Below are positions 23,995-35,264 of a stretch of DNA of 64,000 nt, piece after piece (position 1 is the first letter of the stretch; each line of letters starts with the position of its first letter). The stretch lies in NCBI RefSeq assembly GCF_965363235.1, contig NC_134847.1:48053305-48117304 (forward strand), in the 5' to 3' direction. This DNA comes from Mytilus galloprovincialis (lineage: Eukaryota > Mollusca > Bivalvia > Mytilida > Mytilidae). The notes under the pieces are model-generated. The model was not told the DNA's origin. It saw only the letters and a list, made by a program, of their open reading frames with translations, and ran no database searches. Both the position numbers and the translations under genes were made by a program.

Positions 23995-24300
23995 GTTTAA
24001 CCCCGCCACATTGTTTATGTATGTGCCTGTCCCAAGTCAGGAGCCTGTAATTCAGTGGTTGTCGTTTCTTTATGTGTTACATATTTGTTTTTCGTTCATT
24101 TTTTTACATAAATAAGGCCGTTAGTTTTCTCGTTTGAATTGTTTTACATTGTCTTATCGGGGCCTATTAAAGCTGACTATGTGGTATGGGCTTTGCTCAT
24201 TGTTGAAGGCCGTACGTTGACCTATAGTTGTTAATGTCTGTTTCATTTTGGTCTTTTGTGGATAGTTGTCTCATTGGCAATCATACCACATCTTCTTTTT
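23995..24300 (-). repeat. SINE-like repeat family R5, array copy 1 (antisense)
   Basis: From 'gtttaaccccgccacattg' to 'ggcaatcataccacatctt'. Array copies lie at 26124-26430 and 28250-28555. Independent copies or fragments lie at 30100-30190 (-), 44513-44800 (+), 45480-45600 (-), 47620-47700 (-), 48783-48925 (+) and 57170-57265 (-). Absent from array unit 1. Confidence 0.7.
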
Positions 24301-24334
24301 TATATAACAAATATCTAATTAGTTATCAAAAGTA

Positions 24335-24845
24335 GCAGGATTATAATGTAATACGCCAGACGCTTGTTTCGTCTAAATAAGACTCACCAGTGACGCTCTG
24401 ACCAAAATAGTATAAAACCAAACCAGTACAAAGTTGACGAGCGTTGTAAACCAAAAATTCCCCAAAAATTGTGCCAAAAACGGCTAAGGTAATCTATTCC
24501 TGGGATAAGAAAATTCTTACTTTTCCGAAAAATTCAAAGTTTGGCAACAGCAAATTTTATAAAATGACCATATAATTGATATTCATGTCAACACAGAAGT
24601 GCTGACTACTGGGCTGGTGATACCCTCGAGGACGAAACGCCCACCAGCAGAGGTATCAGCCAAGTGGTGTAAATAGTTATCTAGGGTACCAGGATTATAA
24701 TTCAATACGCCAGACGCACGTATCGTCTACATAAGACTTATCAGTGACGCTCAGATCGAAATAATTATAAGGCCAAACAAGTACAAAGTTGAAGAGCATT
24801 CAACAGACTACCCAGTTTTGACGAGCATTCAAAAGCCTACTCAGT
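24335..24845 (-). mobile_element. Retrozyme dimer with two decayed hammerheads, array copy 1
   Basis: Two hammerhead regions on the minus strand (24353-24398 and 24706-24752) lie about 353 bp apart, as in a tandem retrozyme. Both have core changes: CTGGTGA with a disturbed stem III, and CTGATAA with GATAC for GAAAC. Array copies lie at 26464-26966 and 28590-29092. They share the decay, so they were multiplied by DNA duplication and not by new insertion. Confidence 0.65.
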
Positions 24846-25092
24846 TTTGACGTCTAATGAATACTGTTTTATGAAGTATTGTTAGTTTGTTTGTTTTCTT
24901 ATTTCGATCGCAAGATGTTGTTTTCTAACTTGCTAAACAAACTATAAAATAATTGAAATTTGAAGAGACGAAATATTGTATTTCTTCGATTTGTGATTAT
25001 GATTGCTTTTTGATTTTATCAGTGTAAATAATCTTAACATAACATGATTTTTTTTACAATGTTTTATGAGATATATTTTAATCTATTTGTAG

Positions 25093-25138
25093 AAATTTAA
25101 AGAAAAGTACGAGTCAAAAAGGAATAATGAAACTAAAA
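25093..25138 (+). CDS. Gene 1 tail exon, array B2
   Basis: ATTTGTAG acceptor, 46 nt, donor A|GTAAGT. It reads KFKEKYESKRNNETK, phase 0 to 1. Lys/Glu-rich and probably flexible. Confidence 0.62.
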
Positions 25139-25624
25139 GTAAGTAGTTATTACATATTTTTCTATCACTATGCAAATTCGTTAACAACAACCAATACGAT
25201 CTCGACATTATGCTCTAAGGAGAAGTAATTGATTCGTTAATTGATTTTTTTTTCTCTTACAAGGTGAGTTTGAAATAAACATCAATGCAATTGTTTGAAC
25301 AAAGGTCTCAGATCTGTACTCAGTGTTCTGTTGTCACTGAGATGTATAATTACACAGCCATGTCAACTTTGTGCTTTTGTTAGATGTATTTCTATTTGTA
25401 TTCATCTGATAAGGTAACCAATTGCAACTGAACTGTTAACATCCACTTCATCTGAACTTTGATGGATGGTTGTCTCATTAGCAATCATAACACATCTCTT
25501 TATTTTTTATATGCTATTCAAATTGTACAATGTTTTATTACTGAGTGTATGTAAGAACTATTGAAATTCCTAAATATGATATATTTTACACGATGCTGTT
25601 TTGATTATTTAATTCTATTACCAG

Positions 25625-25701
25625 AATCTGACCTGGAAAGAGACAACCTTTATTCCCTAGAATCCAGACCCAACAATAGACAAACAGACGACCAAGATGA
25701 G
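25625..25701 (+). CDS. Gene 1 tail exon, array A2
   Basis: TATTACCAG acceptor, 77 nt, donor GAG|GTACAT, phase 1 to 0. Same protein as A1 (DLERDNLYSLESRPNNRQTD). Confidence 0.65.
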
Positions 25702-25847
25702 GTACATTATTAGATTAAAGATGTTAATCGAGTTTAATATAATGATTGTATGATTTGGCATAAGGAAATAAGGTGATATAGATGATTACTACGTCTGAAA
25801 TAAAAATAGCTTAGTCGATTAACATCTATATATAAGAAATATAGGCT

Positions 25848-26966
25848 GCAAAATAAAGGCAACAGTAGTATGCCGCTGTTCAAAACTCACAAATCCATGG
25901 ACAAAAAACAAAATCGGGGTAACAAACTAAAACTGGAGGAAACGCATTAAATATAAGAGGAGAACAACGACACAACATTAAAATGTAACACAAACACACA
26001 CAGAAACGGAATAAGCATTAGACAAAATCCTATGAGAATAACAAATATAACATCAAAACCAAATACATGCAAACAAGGTACCTATTGATGAATTGTTTAA
26101 CATTAATATTCTAAACATAACATGTTTAACCCCGCCACATTGTTTATGTATGTGCCTGTCCCAAGTCAGGAGCCTGTAATTCAGTGGTTGTCGTTTCTTT
26201 ATGTGTTACATATTTGTTTTTCGTTCATTTTTTTACATAAATAAGGCCGTTAGTTTTCTCGTTTGAATTGTTTTACATTGTCTTATCGGGGCCTATTAAA
26301 GCTGACTATGTGGTATGGGCTTTGCTCATTGTTGAAGGCCGTACGTTGACCTATAGTTGTTAATGTCTGTTTCATTTTGGTCTTTTGTGGATAGTTGTCT
26401 CATTGGCAATCATACCACATCTTCTTTTTTATATAACAAATATCTAATTAGTTATCAAAAGTAGCAGGATTATAATGTAATACGCCAGACGCTTGTTTCG
26501 TCTAAATAAGACTCACCAGTGACGCTCTGACCAAAATAGTATAAAACCAAACCAGTACAAAGTTGACGAGCGTTGTAAACCAAAAATTCCCCAAAAATTG
26601 TGCCAAAAACGGCTAAGGTAATCTATTCCTGGGATAAGAAAATTCTTACTTTTCCGAAAAATTCAAAGTTTGGCAACATGAAATTTTATAAAATGACCAT
26701 ATAATTGATATTCATGTCAACACAGAAGTGCTGACTACTGGGCTGGTGATACCCTCGAGGACGAAACGCCCACCAGCAGAGGTATCAGCCAAGTGGTGTA
26801 AATAGTTATCTAGGGTACCAGGATTATAATTCAATACGCCAGACGCACGTATCGTCTACATAAGACTTACCAGTGACGCTCAGATCGAAATAATTATAAG
26901 GCCAAACAAGTACAAAGTTGAAGAGCATTCAACAGACTACCCAGTTTTGACGAGCATTCAAAAGCC
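25848..26966. repeat. Array copy 2 of the inserted block (R4, R5, retrozyme dimer)
   Basis: R4 at 25848-26065, R5 at 26124-26430 (-) and retrozyme dimer at 26464-26966 (-), with almost the same sequence as at 23726-24845. The second hammerhead core carries an extra change (CTGGTAA). Confidence 0.7.
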
Positions 26967-27222
26967 TACTCAGTTTTGACGTCTAATGAATACTGTTTTA
27001 TGAAGTATTGTTAGTTTGTTTGTTTTCTTATTTCGATCGCAAGATGTTGCTTTCTAACTTGCTAAACAAACAATAAAATAATTGAAATTTGAAGAGACGA
27101 AATATTGTATTTCTTCGATTTGTGATTATGATTGCTTTTTGATTTTATCAGTGTAAATAATCTTAACATAACATGATTTTTTTTTACAATGTTTTATGAG
27201 ATATATTTTAATCTATTTGTAG

Positions 27223-27268
27223 AAATTTAAAGAAAAGTACGAGTCAAAAAGGAATAATGAAACTAAAA
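27223..27268 (+). CDS. Gene 1 tail exon, array B3
   Basis: ATTTGTAG acceptor, 46 nt, donor A|GTAAGC. Same protein as B2. Confidence 0.62.
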
Positions 27269-27756
27269 GTAAGCAGTTATTACATATTTTTCTATCACTA
27301 TGCAAATTCGTTAACAACAACCAATACGATCTCGACATTATGCTCTAAGGATAAGTAATTGATTCGTTAATTGATTTTTTTTCTCTTACAAGGTGATTTT
27401 GAAATAAACATCAATGCAATTGTTTGAACAAAGGTCTCAGATCTGTACTCAGTGTTCTGTTGTCACTGAGATGTATAATTACACAGCCATGTCAACTTTG
27501 TGCTTTTGTTAGATGTATTTCTATTTGTATTCATCTGATAAGGTAACCAATTGCAACTGAACTGTTAACATCCACTTCATATGAACTTTGATGGATGGTT
27601 GTCTCATTAGCAATCATAACACATCTCTTTATTTTTTATATGCTATTCAAATTGTACAATAATGTTTTATTACTGAGTGTATGTAAGAACTATTGAAATT
27701 CCTAAATATGATATATTTTACACGATGCTGTTTTGATTATTTAATTCTATTACCAG

Positions 27757-27833
27757 AATCTGACCTGGAAAGAGACAACCTTTATTCCCTAGAATCCAGA
27801 CCCAACAATAGACAAACAGACGACCAAGATGAG
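27757..27833 (+). CDS. Gene 1 tail exon, array A3
   Basis: TATTACCAG acceptor, 77 nt, donor GAG|GTACAT. Same protein as A1 and A2. Read-through stops after VHN. Confidence 0.65.
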
Positions 27834-27979
27834 GTACATAATTAGATTAAAGATATTAATCGAGTTTAATATAATGATTGTATGATTTGGCATAAGGAAA
27901 TAAGGTGATATAGATGATTACTACGGCTGAAATAAAAATAGCTTAGTCGATTAACATCTATATATAAGAAATATAGGCT

Positions 27980-29092
27980 GCAAAATAAAGGCAACAGTAG
28001 TATGCCGCTGTTCAAAACTCATAAATCCATGGACAAAAAACAAAATCGGGGTAACAAACTAAAACTGGAGGAAACGCATTAAATATAAGAGGAGAACAAC
28101 GACACAACATTAAAATGTAACACACACAGAAACGGAATAAGCATTAGACAAAATCCTATGAGAATAACAAATATAACATCAAAACCAAATACATGCAAAC
28201 AAGGTACCTATTGATGAATTGTTTTACATTAATATTCTAAACATAACATGTTTAACCCCGCCACATTGTTTATGTATGTGCCTGTCCCAAGTCAGGAGCC
28301 TGTAATTCAGTGGTTGTCGTTTCTTTATGTGTTACATATTTGTTTTTCGTTCATTTTTTTACATAAATAAGGCCGTTAGTTTTCTCGTTTGAATTGTTTT
28401 ACATTGTCTTATCGGGGCCTATTAAAGCTGACTATGTGGTATGGGCTTTGATCATTGTTGAAGGCCGTACGTTGACCTATAGTTGTTAATGTCTGTTTCA
28501 TTTTGGTCTTTTGTGGATAGTTGTCTCATTGGCAATCATACCACATCTTCTTTTTTACATAACAAATATCTAATTAGTTATCAAATGTAGCAGGATTATA
28601 ATGTAATACGCCAGACGCTTGTTTCGTCTAAATAAGACTCACCAGTGACGCTCTGACCAAAGTAGTATAAAACCAAACCAGTACAAAGTTGACGAGCGTT
28701 GTAAACCAAAAATTCCCCAAACATTGTGCCAAATACGGCTAAGGTAATCTATTACTGGGATAAGAAAATTCTTACTTTTCCGAAAAATTCAAAGTTTGGC
28801 AACAGCAAATTTTATAAAATGACCATATAATTGATATTCATGTCAACACAGAAGTGCTGACTACTGGGTTGGTGATACCCTTGAGGACGAAACGCCCACC
28901 AGCAGAGGTATCAGCCAAGTGGTGTAAATAGTTATCTAGGGTACCAGGATTATAATTCAATACGCCAGACGCACGTATCGTCTACATAAGACTTATCAGT
29001 GACGCTCAGATCGAAATAATTAAAAGGCCAAACAAGTACAAAGTTGAAGAGCATTCAACAGACTAACCAGTTTTGACGAGCATTCAAAAGCC
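27980..29092. repeat. Array copy 3 of the inserted block (R4, R5, retrozyme dimer)
   Basis: R4 at 27980-28195, R5 at 28250-28555 (-) and retrozyme dimer at 28590-29092 (-), near-identical to the two earlier blocks. Confidence 0.7.
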
Positions 29093-29347
29093 TACTCAGT
29101 TTTGACGTTTACTGAATACTGTTTTATGAAGTATTGTTAGTTTGTTTGTTTTCTTATTTCGATCGCAAGATGTTGCTTTCTAACTTGCTAAACAAACAAC
29201 AAAATAATTGAAATTTGAAGAGACGAAATATTGTATTTCTTCGATTTGTGATTATGATTGCTTTTTGATTTTATCAGTGTAAATAATCTTAACATGACAT
29301 GATTTTGTTTACAATGTTTTATGAGATATATTTTAATCTATTTGTAG

Positions 29348-29393
29348 AAATTTAAAGAAAAGTACGAGTCAAAAAGGAATAATGAAACTAAAA
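29348..29393 (+). CDS. Gene 1 tail exon, array B4
   Basis: ATTTGTAG acceptor, 46 nt, donor A|GTAAGT. Same protein as B2 and B3. Confidence 0.62.
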
Positions 29394-29880
29394 GTAAGTA
29401 GTTATTACATATTTTTCTATCACTATGCAAATTCGTTAACAACAACCAATACGATCTCGACATTATACTCTAAGGAGAAGTAATTGATTTGTTAATTGAT
29501 TTTTTTCTCTTACAAGGTGATTTTGAAATAAACATCAATGCAATTGTTTGAACAAAGGTCTCAGATCTGTACTCAGTGTTCTGTTGTCACTGAGATGTAT
29601 AATTACACAGCCATGTCAACTTTGTGCTTTTGTTAGATATATTTCTATTTGTATTCATCTGATAAGGTAACCAATTGCAACTGAACTGTTAACATCCACT
29701 TCATATGAACTTTGATGGATGGTTGTCTCATTAGCAATCATAACACATCTCTTTATTTTTTATATGCTATTCAAATTGTACAATAATGTTTTATTACTGA
29801 GTGTATGTAAGAAGTATTGAAATTCCTAAATATGATATATTTTACACGATGCTGTCTTGATTATTTAATTCTATTTCCAG

Positions 29881-29957
29881 AATCTGACCTGGAAAGAGAC
29901 AACCTTTATTCCCTAGAATCCAGACCCAACAATCGACAAGCAGACGACCAAGATGAG
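29881..29957 (+). CDS. Gene 1 tail exon, array A4
   Basis: CTATTTCCAG acceptor, 77 nt, donor GAG|GTACAT. It reads SDLERDNLYSLESRPNNRQA, then DDQDE, with Ala for Thr relative to A1-A3. Reading through the donor stays open for 24 more codons (VHYKIKDINRVQYDDSMM..) to TGA at 30030-30032; in A1-A3 read-through stops within three codons. This copy could serve as an alternative last exon (inference). Confidence 0.62.
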
Positions 29958-30099
29958 GTACATTATAAAATTAAAGATATTAATCGAGTTCAATATGATG
30001 ATTCTATGATGTTTCATAAGATAAAAAGGTGATATGTATTCATTACTACATCTAAGACGATTATTTGTATTTCCAATCTGTTGATTGAAAGTAATCAAG

Positions 30100-30190
30100 G
30101 CCGTACCTTGACCTATGGTTTACTTTTATAAATGGTTACATGGATGGAAAGTTGTCTCATTGGCACTCATACCACATCTTCCTTTATAGA
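30100..30190 (-). repeat. R5/R3-like SINE fragment
   Basis: 'aaggccgtaccttgacctat' to 'ggcactcataccacatctt', antisense, just past the array edge. Confidence 0.6.
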
Positions 30191-30823
30191 ATTACTGTTC
30201 CAAAAAAAAAAAAAATAAAGGTTTTGATCCGAAGCCATGGTTTAGAAGCGGAAACATTTATCTTTTTACAATGTAAATTATCTTACATGTAGTGCTGATA
30301 ATGACGTCTATTGACCGACCGTTATTGCAAATATCTTCGGTAACAACACCTACCAAACTATAATAGTTTACTATACAAATATTCACAGCTTACTTAGATT
30401 CATCTAAATCAAATGATGTTGAAACAATTTTTTCTCGGTAAGCTCTTGTTTTATTTCTGTGATTTTTTTCTTAAGTTGTGACTTACTGCAATTAAAGTAT
30501 TTTTGACAAAAACATATTATGAATCAAACATTGTTTTCACTGACCAATGGCAAAATTATAACAGCCTTTGTATTCATTTATATAAAATAAGTTAAAATTC
30601 CTAAACACATTGTTATTGTATCTGTGCACTAGTTATCTTAATTTTTCAACATAACCATCTATATATATTTTATTATAATTTAACTGTGGTGAACAATTGT
30701 TTTGCCAGGATATCTCAGATATTTCATTATTTATTGCATATGTGTTTTATATGGACTTTATCCTATGAATGAATTTGTGGGTCCAACAATTTACTGAACA
30801 TAATATTTAATCGGATTGTCTAG

Positions 30824-30869
30824 GAAAATCAAGAAGAACATGAACAGAAAACGTGTATTGACACAAGGA
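30824..30869 (+). CDS. Gene 1 tail exon, B type (phase 0 to 1)
   Basis: TTGTCTAG acceptor, 46 nt (the same length as the array B exons), donor A|GTAAGT. It reads ENQEEHEQKTCIDTR. The EEH core recurs in the B exons at 37014 and 40994. Confidence 0.6.
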
Positions 30870-31042
30870 GTAAGTAAATGTTTAAAAGATATCAACATTC
30901 ATCGAGTTCAAACAAACTAGCCGTCCTCATATTGTAATTTGAACATGAACAGAAAACGTGTATTGACACGAGGAGTAAGTAAATTTTTAAAAGATATCAA
31001 CATTCATCGAGTTCAAACAAACCAGCCGTCCTCATATTGGTA
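30836..31042 (+). repeat. 105-bp tandem duplication of the exon's 3' part
   Basis: 30836-30940 is repeated at 30941-31042 with few changes, including the last 34 nt of the exon and its GTAAGT donor but not its acceptor. The second half-exon is probably not used. Confidence 0.75.
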
Positions 31043-31084
31043 CTTAAAGAAAAAGATTTGGTATAAATGATAACGAGACATAAT

Positions 31085-31245
31085 TGAGGCAAAATATACC
31101 AGAGAGAAATATGTCCATTAAGAAACAAACAAAGTCTAGGGTAGAAAAGCAAACGACTAATATTAGACAAAAAATAGTACACAAAGCACAACATAATCAA
31201 CTATAGATCAAGCAACACGAACCCAACAAAAACTTGGGGTGATAT
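31085..31245 (+). repeat. Interspersed repeat family R2, partial copy
   Basis: Includes 'caaaaaatagtacacaaagc', 'agcaacacgaacccaaca' and 'cttggggtgatatccg'. Confidence 0.55.
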
Positions 31246-31985
31246 CCGAAAAATTTCCAACAAATGAAACAATACGTGAATTAATACTTTAGAGAACAGC
31301 CCGGATTTTCTCTGATATTCAACATTGAAACCATGTAATTGATTGTTTATACAAGCAATTAAATGATTAGGTTAAGTGCTTCATTCAAAGTTGGTGTCCA
31401 CTGATGTTATCAAATGAACACAGATGGTCAGCTGGTCAAGATTATTTAATTTCCATATCCTCTGCACTAAATACATTTTATATTCTTGTCTATAAAATAT
31501 TCTCATATTCAAGGTATTTTGAATGAAAAAAAAAATACTTTAAAAATTCATTTAAATAATATATTAATTTAATTTTTCTTTAGGATTTCTGCAGCTAATT
31601 TGGAAATGCTATGATAAATATTTTAAATTTAGCAAATTTGATATGTTTTAATATTATATTATTATCAATAGGGTCCAGGACCAATCCAGTCTATCTTATT
31701 ATAGTCCTTCGTAATTAATTCCATTTTTCATGTCCATATAGCTGGTATATTCAGTGAAGGATAAATATTTCTTGTTAAAAAAGTTTTTATGGAATACATT
31801 TTTTAGCATTTATTTAGATTTTTTTATCAATTCCCACTTGCAAGCTTGTGTGTGTATATTTAGAATAAAAATCAAAATCTGGTCTGTGGTTCTAATACTA
31901 TAAAAGGTGTTTCGGTTACTGTCACCTATCCTCATCAGGTATCCCTAACCTATATGTTTCCTTTCTTGTAATACTTAGAATGGTT
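31246..31985. other. Intron sequence, nothing recognised
   Basis: AT-rich intron of gene 1. Confidence 0.4.
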
Positions 31986-32357
31986 CGAATTTGGTTTCAA
32001 TTATGGGGATACGCCAGAAGCGGATTTAGACGGGGCAAAGCCCCCCCCCCTTTTCTGGGAGAAATTTGATTGATTAAATAGGGAATCACTGAAGCCTGAC
32101 CGGAGCAGGCCCCTCTAAGGCAGTCAGTGTACTCAAATAACAATATTGAAATCAATCAGGTTCAGGACCAATCCATATATTCTTCATTAAAATAGTACCT
32201 AATTCTGTTGACGTGCAAATGTGAAGTGGACACACACCCCTTTTTATTTTCCACTGAATAGATGGGCAATATGTATATAAACCACTTTTATTGTTATAGT
32301 ATTGCATTGAAATGAGTGAGATAAAACGCTTAAAATAAGAGAAAATAAGTTGGAATA

Positions 32358-33215
32358 TGAAATTGAGAATGGAAATGGGGAATGAGTAAAAGAGACAACA
32401 ACCCGACAAAAGAGCAAAAAACCGATGAAGGCCGCCAATGGGTCTATAACACAGGAAAAAATCCAGCACTAGAAGATGTTTTGAAAATGAAAATTAAGCA
32501 CAACAAGAATGTGTCCACAGTACACGGATGCGCCACTCGCACTATCATTTTCTATGTTCAGTGAAATTGTGGTAAAAATTCTAATTTGACATTAAAATTA
32601 GAAAGATCATATCAAAGGGAACATGTGTACTAAGTTTCAAGTTGATCGGATTCCAACTTCATCAAAAACTATCTTGACCAAAAACTGTAACCTGAAGCGG
32701 GACAACATAAGGACGGACAAACGGGCGCTACAACCAGAAAACATAAAGCCCCTCTACTATTGTAGGTGGGGCATAAAAATCATAAACAACTGCACTGCCA
32801 TGAGCTAGAGCGTATGATACGCCTAGCGGTTTTCAAGAATACAGTTCAATAACTTCTCAGTGTCATACCAGAAATTTATGAAAAAGGGGGGTTATCTTAA
32901 TAGATATAAATCAGTCAACAAAGTTTAACGAAAAATGATCAAAGCACTTTAAGGTTATTGTCTGAAAACTAGAGAATCACTCCTCTTAAAATCCCATAAC
33001 TCGGAAATGTGGGGGTAAATAATTTATAAAAAGCGAAAGGGAGCTTAAATAAATAGATATTAACAATTCACCAAAGTTTCATGAGAACTGCTGAAAGCAT
33101 GTTTTAGTTTTTCTCCAAAAACTAGATAATGTTAATGTCTGACATGTTAAAGACAGACGGACAAAGATATACCAGAAGACTTCCTTTAATCAGGAGTATA
33201 AAAAGGGGGAGGGGT
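32358..33215. repeat. Cluster of interspersed repeats
   Basis: Contents are a retroelement 3' tail, antisense (32358-32460, 'aattgagaatggaaatgggg'); R1 copy 3 (32500-32780, +); and a further repeat (about 32810-33215, from 'gagctagagcgtatgatac' to 'cttcctttaatcaggagtat') that I recognise loosely as a bivalve family. No gene seen. Confidence 0.6.
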
Positions 33216-34674
33216 GTTCTTATCCCAAATTGTCTATGCTTCATGAATATTTGATAAAAACAAATTGTTTAAATATCAAGTCGATTTTGTTTTATCATTT
33301 TAAAAATCAAATTTATAAAAAAAAATGTGAAAATTACAAAGAATATTCATTTCTTAATAAAATTAATCTTCAAAATGACATCAATTATCAATCTATTCAA
33401 TTAACATTTAAAAAAAATGAAAATTAATAAAAAAATTATTCAGAACTTTATTTTATATTCCTTTAACTGTATTTGAGCATGAAGTTGATAAAAAAAAACA
33501 GTGACTTGATTGTCAAAATCTTATGAAGAATATACACACATAGATTATGTTACATGTAGTAGAAATTTTTCAAGAAAAGACAGAAAATGCCAAAATGTTG
33601 ACTGTCTTATCAGATAATCTATATGTAACATCTGTGGTCAGTTTATTGGGAAGAGTGATATATAAATTACAAGGACTTCAAACTGTGAAGGTAATCAGTT
33701 GTGAAATTTGAGATTCCCTCAAATCTGAGGGCATTCTTCGGGCTGTACTATAAAGTATTAAAGCAAGTATATGCATGCAATAACCGGCATGCAAATTCAA
33801 ACAAGCAAATACTCAATCAGTACCATTACATATTGGATGATTTCTGGTACTGGTATCTAAAGACCTAAAAGTCTTTGAAAAAAATGTTTCTAATGAGTTA
33901 AGACATATCAATATCGTATAGATATTGACTGTTATACTTATGCAATGTCAATTTTATTTATTCTTACTTTTATATTTGGTGTAATAGTTTGTGGAGCACA
34001 CTTTTACTGAGGAAGTACAAATTAGATGATTATGTACGAGCGTACATGTACAAGCCATGCCTTTTTAAAAATAATTGCATAACAGATTGATACTGATTTT
34101 AGATAATTGAACAGATTAGATAACACAACAAACCGTTCAACATCAACATGAAAGTATAAACATGCAAATACAATCAATGGCAATCGAGTTAGTAAAACGT
34201 TTGGTCACATTTATGCAATAAAAAATGACGGAGGCGTAAAAATGAAATATCAAAAGCTTCTGAATTAACATTATTCCACACTTTCATCTATAATACATTA
34301 AAACGAGAAAGAAATTATTAAATGTAAAATAACACAATAAAGAATACTGTTCACTAATTGTTGTCGAAACTGGAAAAAAATATAACCTTCAAAATAATCA
34401 AAACACCATGTCGGGTAACTGTACTCATTCTCCCCTGATTAATCAATGTATTTGGCTGTTGCGAACCTTTATGACATATAAAAAGAAATTGTTGCAATTT
34501 TTCGAACAAAATTGAAACTGTAAAAAACCTTAGTACAATACGTGATATAACAGGATTCAATTGATCTATTTTTCGAAAAGTGTATGGTGTTGTTCGGAAA
34601 CAAGATCATGTTTCAGAAGGGGATTGAACTTATTCTAATGCAGTCGTTAAACGCCGAAATATTTCTATTTCTAG
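33216..34674. other. Intron sequence, nothing recognised
   Basis: AT-rich. The last 90 bp before the acceptor resemble the sequence before the exon at 37673, so the older A-exon duplication included part of the intron. Confidence 0.45.
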
Positions 34675-34751
34675 AATCAAACATAGAAAGCCGCAATCGT
34701 TATTCTAACGACCACAGAGGACCAAAAACTAGTGTTGATGTTGAAGAAGAG
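34675..34751 (+). CDS. Gene 1 tail exon, A type (older duplicate pair, copy 1)
   Basis: TATTTCTAG acceptor, 77 nt like the array A exons, donor GAG|GTACAT. It reads ESNIESRNRYSNDHRGPKTS, then VDVEEE. E-S-x-[LI]-E and NxYS are shared with the array A exons. Confidence 0.65.
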
Positions 34752-34974
34752 GTACATATAATAAGGGTTCACTTGTTTGTTTGTAGGTTTGAATATTCAT
34801 ACGTGATGGAGAATTTTATTTATATTTGATGTTTAGTTTCGGTAACAAAAGTAGCGTCATAATTTAGTGTACATCGCTTCATTAATAAAAAAAGTAAAAT
34901 AAAAAAAATACTAAACCTCAAGGAAAATGCAATAGGCAAAGTCCATATTCAAATAGCAAAATATTTTAACAACT

Positions 34975-35225
34975 TTCTTGGTACAGGCATTTTTTTATGC
35001 AGAAAATTGTGAACTTATTCTGGTTTCCTAGCTAGCTAAACCTTTCACTCGTATGACAGTCGCATCAAATTCCATTATATTGACAACGATCAGTGAGCAA
35101 AACAAACAGACATAATGGATGTAATCAGTAAATATGTAAAAAAAGGAATACAGCACTCAACATTGTGTCATAATCTTAATCACTATACAAACATACAAAT
35201 ATGCATCAACGAAGCACAAAAGGCG
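34975..35225 (+). repeat. R4-type repeat, 3' part
   Basis: 'cttggtacaggcattttttt', 'aattccattatattgacaac' and 'aaaggaatacagcactcaac'; parallel to 51220-51410. Confidence 0.55.
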
Positions 35226-35264
35226 TAGAGACAATGCACATAAGCAAACCTTAAAGTAGGGTTG

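Larger units (their letters stand above)
22655..30045 (+). repeat. Tandem array of about 2.12-kb units, each with one B and one A exon of gene 1
   Basis: A exons start at 23502, 25625, 27757 and 29881 (spacing 2123, 2132, 2124). B exons start at 22967, 25093, 27223 and 29348 (2126, 2130, 2125). Units 2-4 carry an inserted repeat block before the B exon that unit 1 lacks. From about 23126 to about 29815 the copies are nearly identical. The left end (22655-23125) and the last stretch (after about 29815) are visibly more diverged, marking an older first copy and an edge. Confidence 0.9.

Noticed and set aside
29881-29957. Tyr-containing tail motifs (NLYSLE, NRYSIE) as ITAM/ITIM or endocytic signals
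   Set aside because: Spacing and the residues after Tyr do not fit YxxL/I or YxxPhi patterns.
22655-30045. The 2.1-kb array as a satellite or a CRISPR-like array
   Set aside because: Units contain spliceable, phase-consistent exons and normal intron sequence; there are no short repeats with unique spacers and the DNA is clearly eukaryotic.
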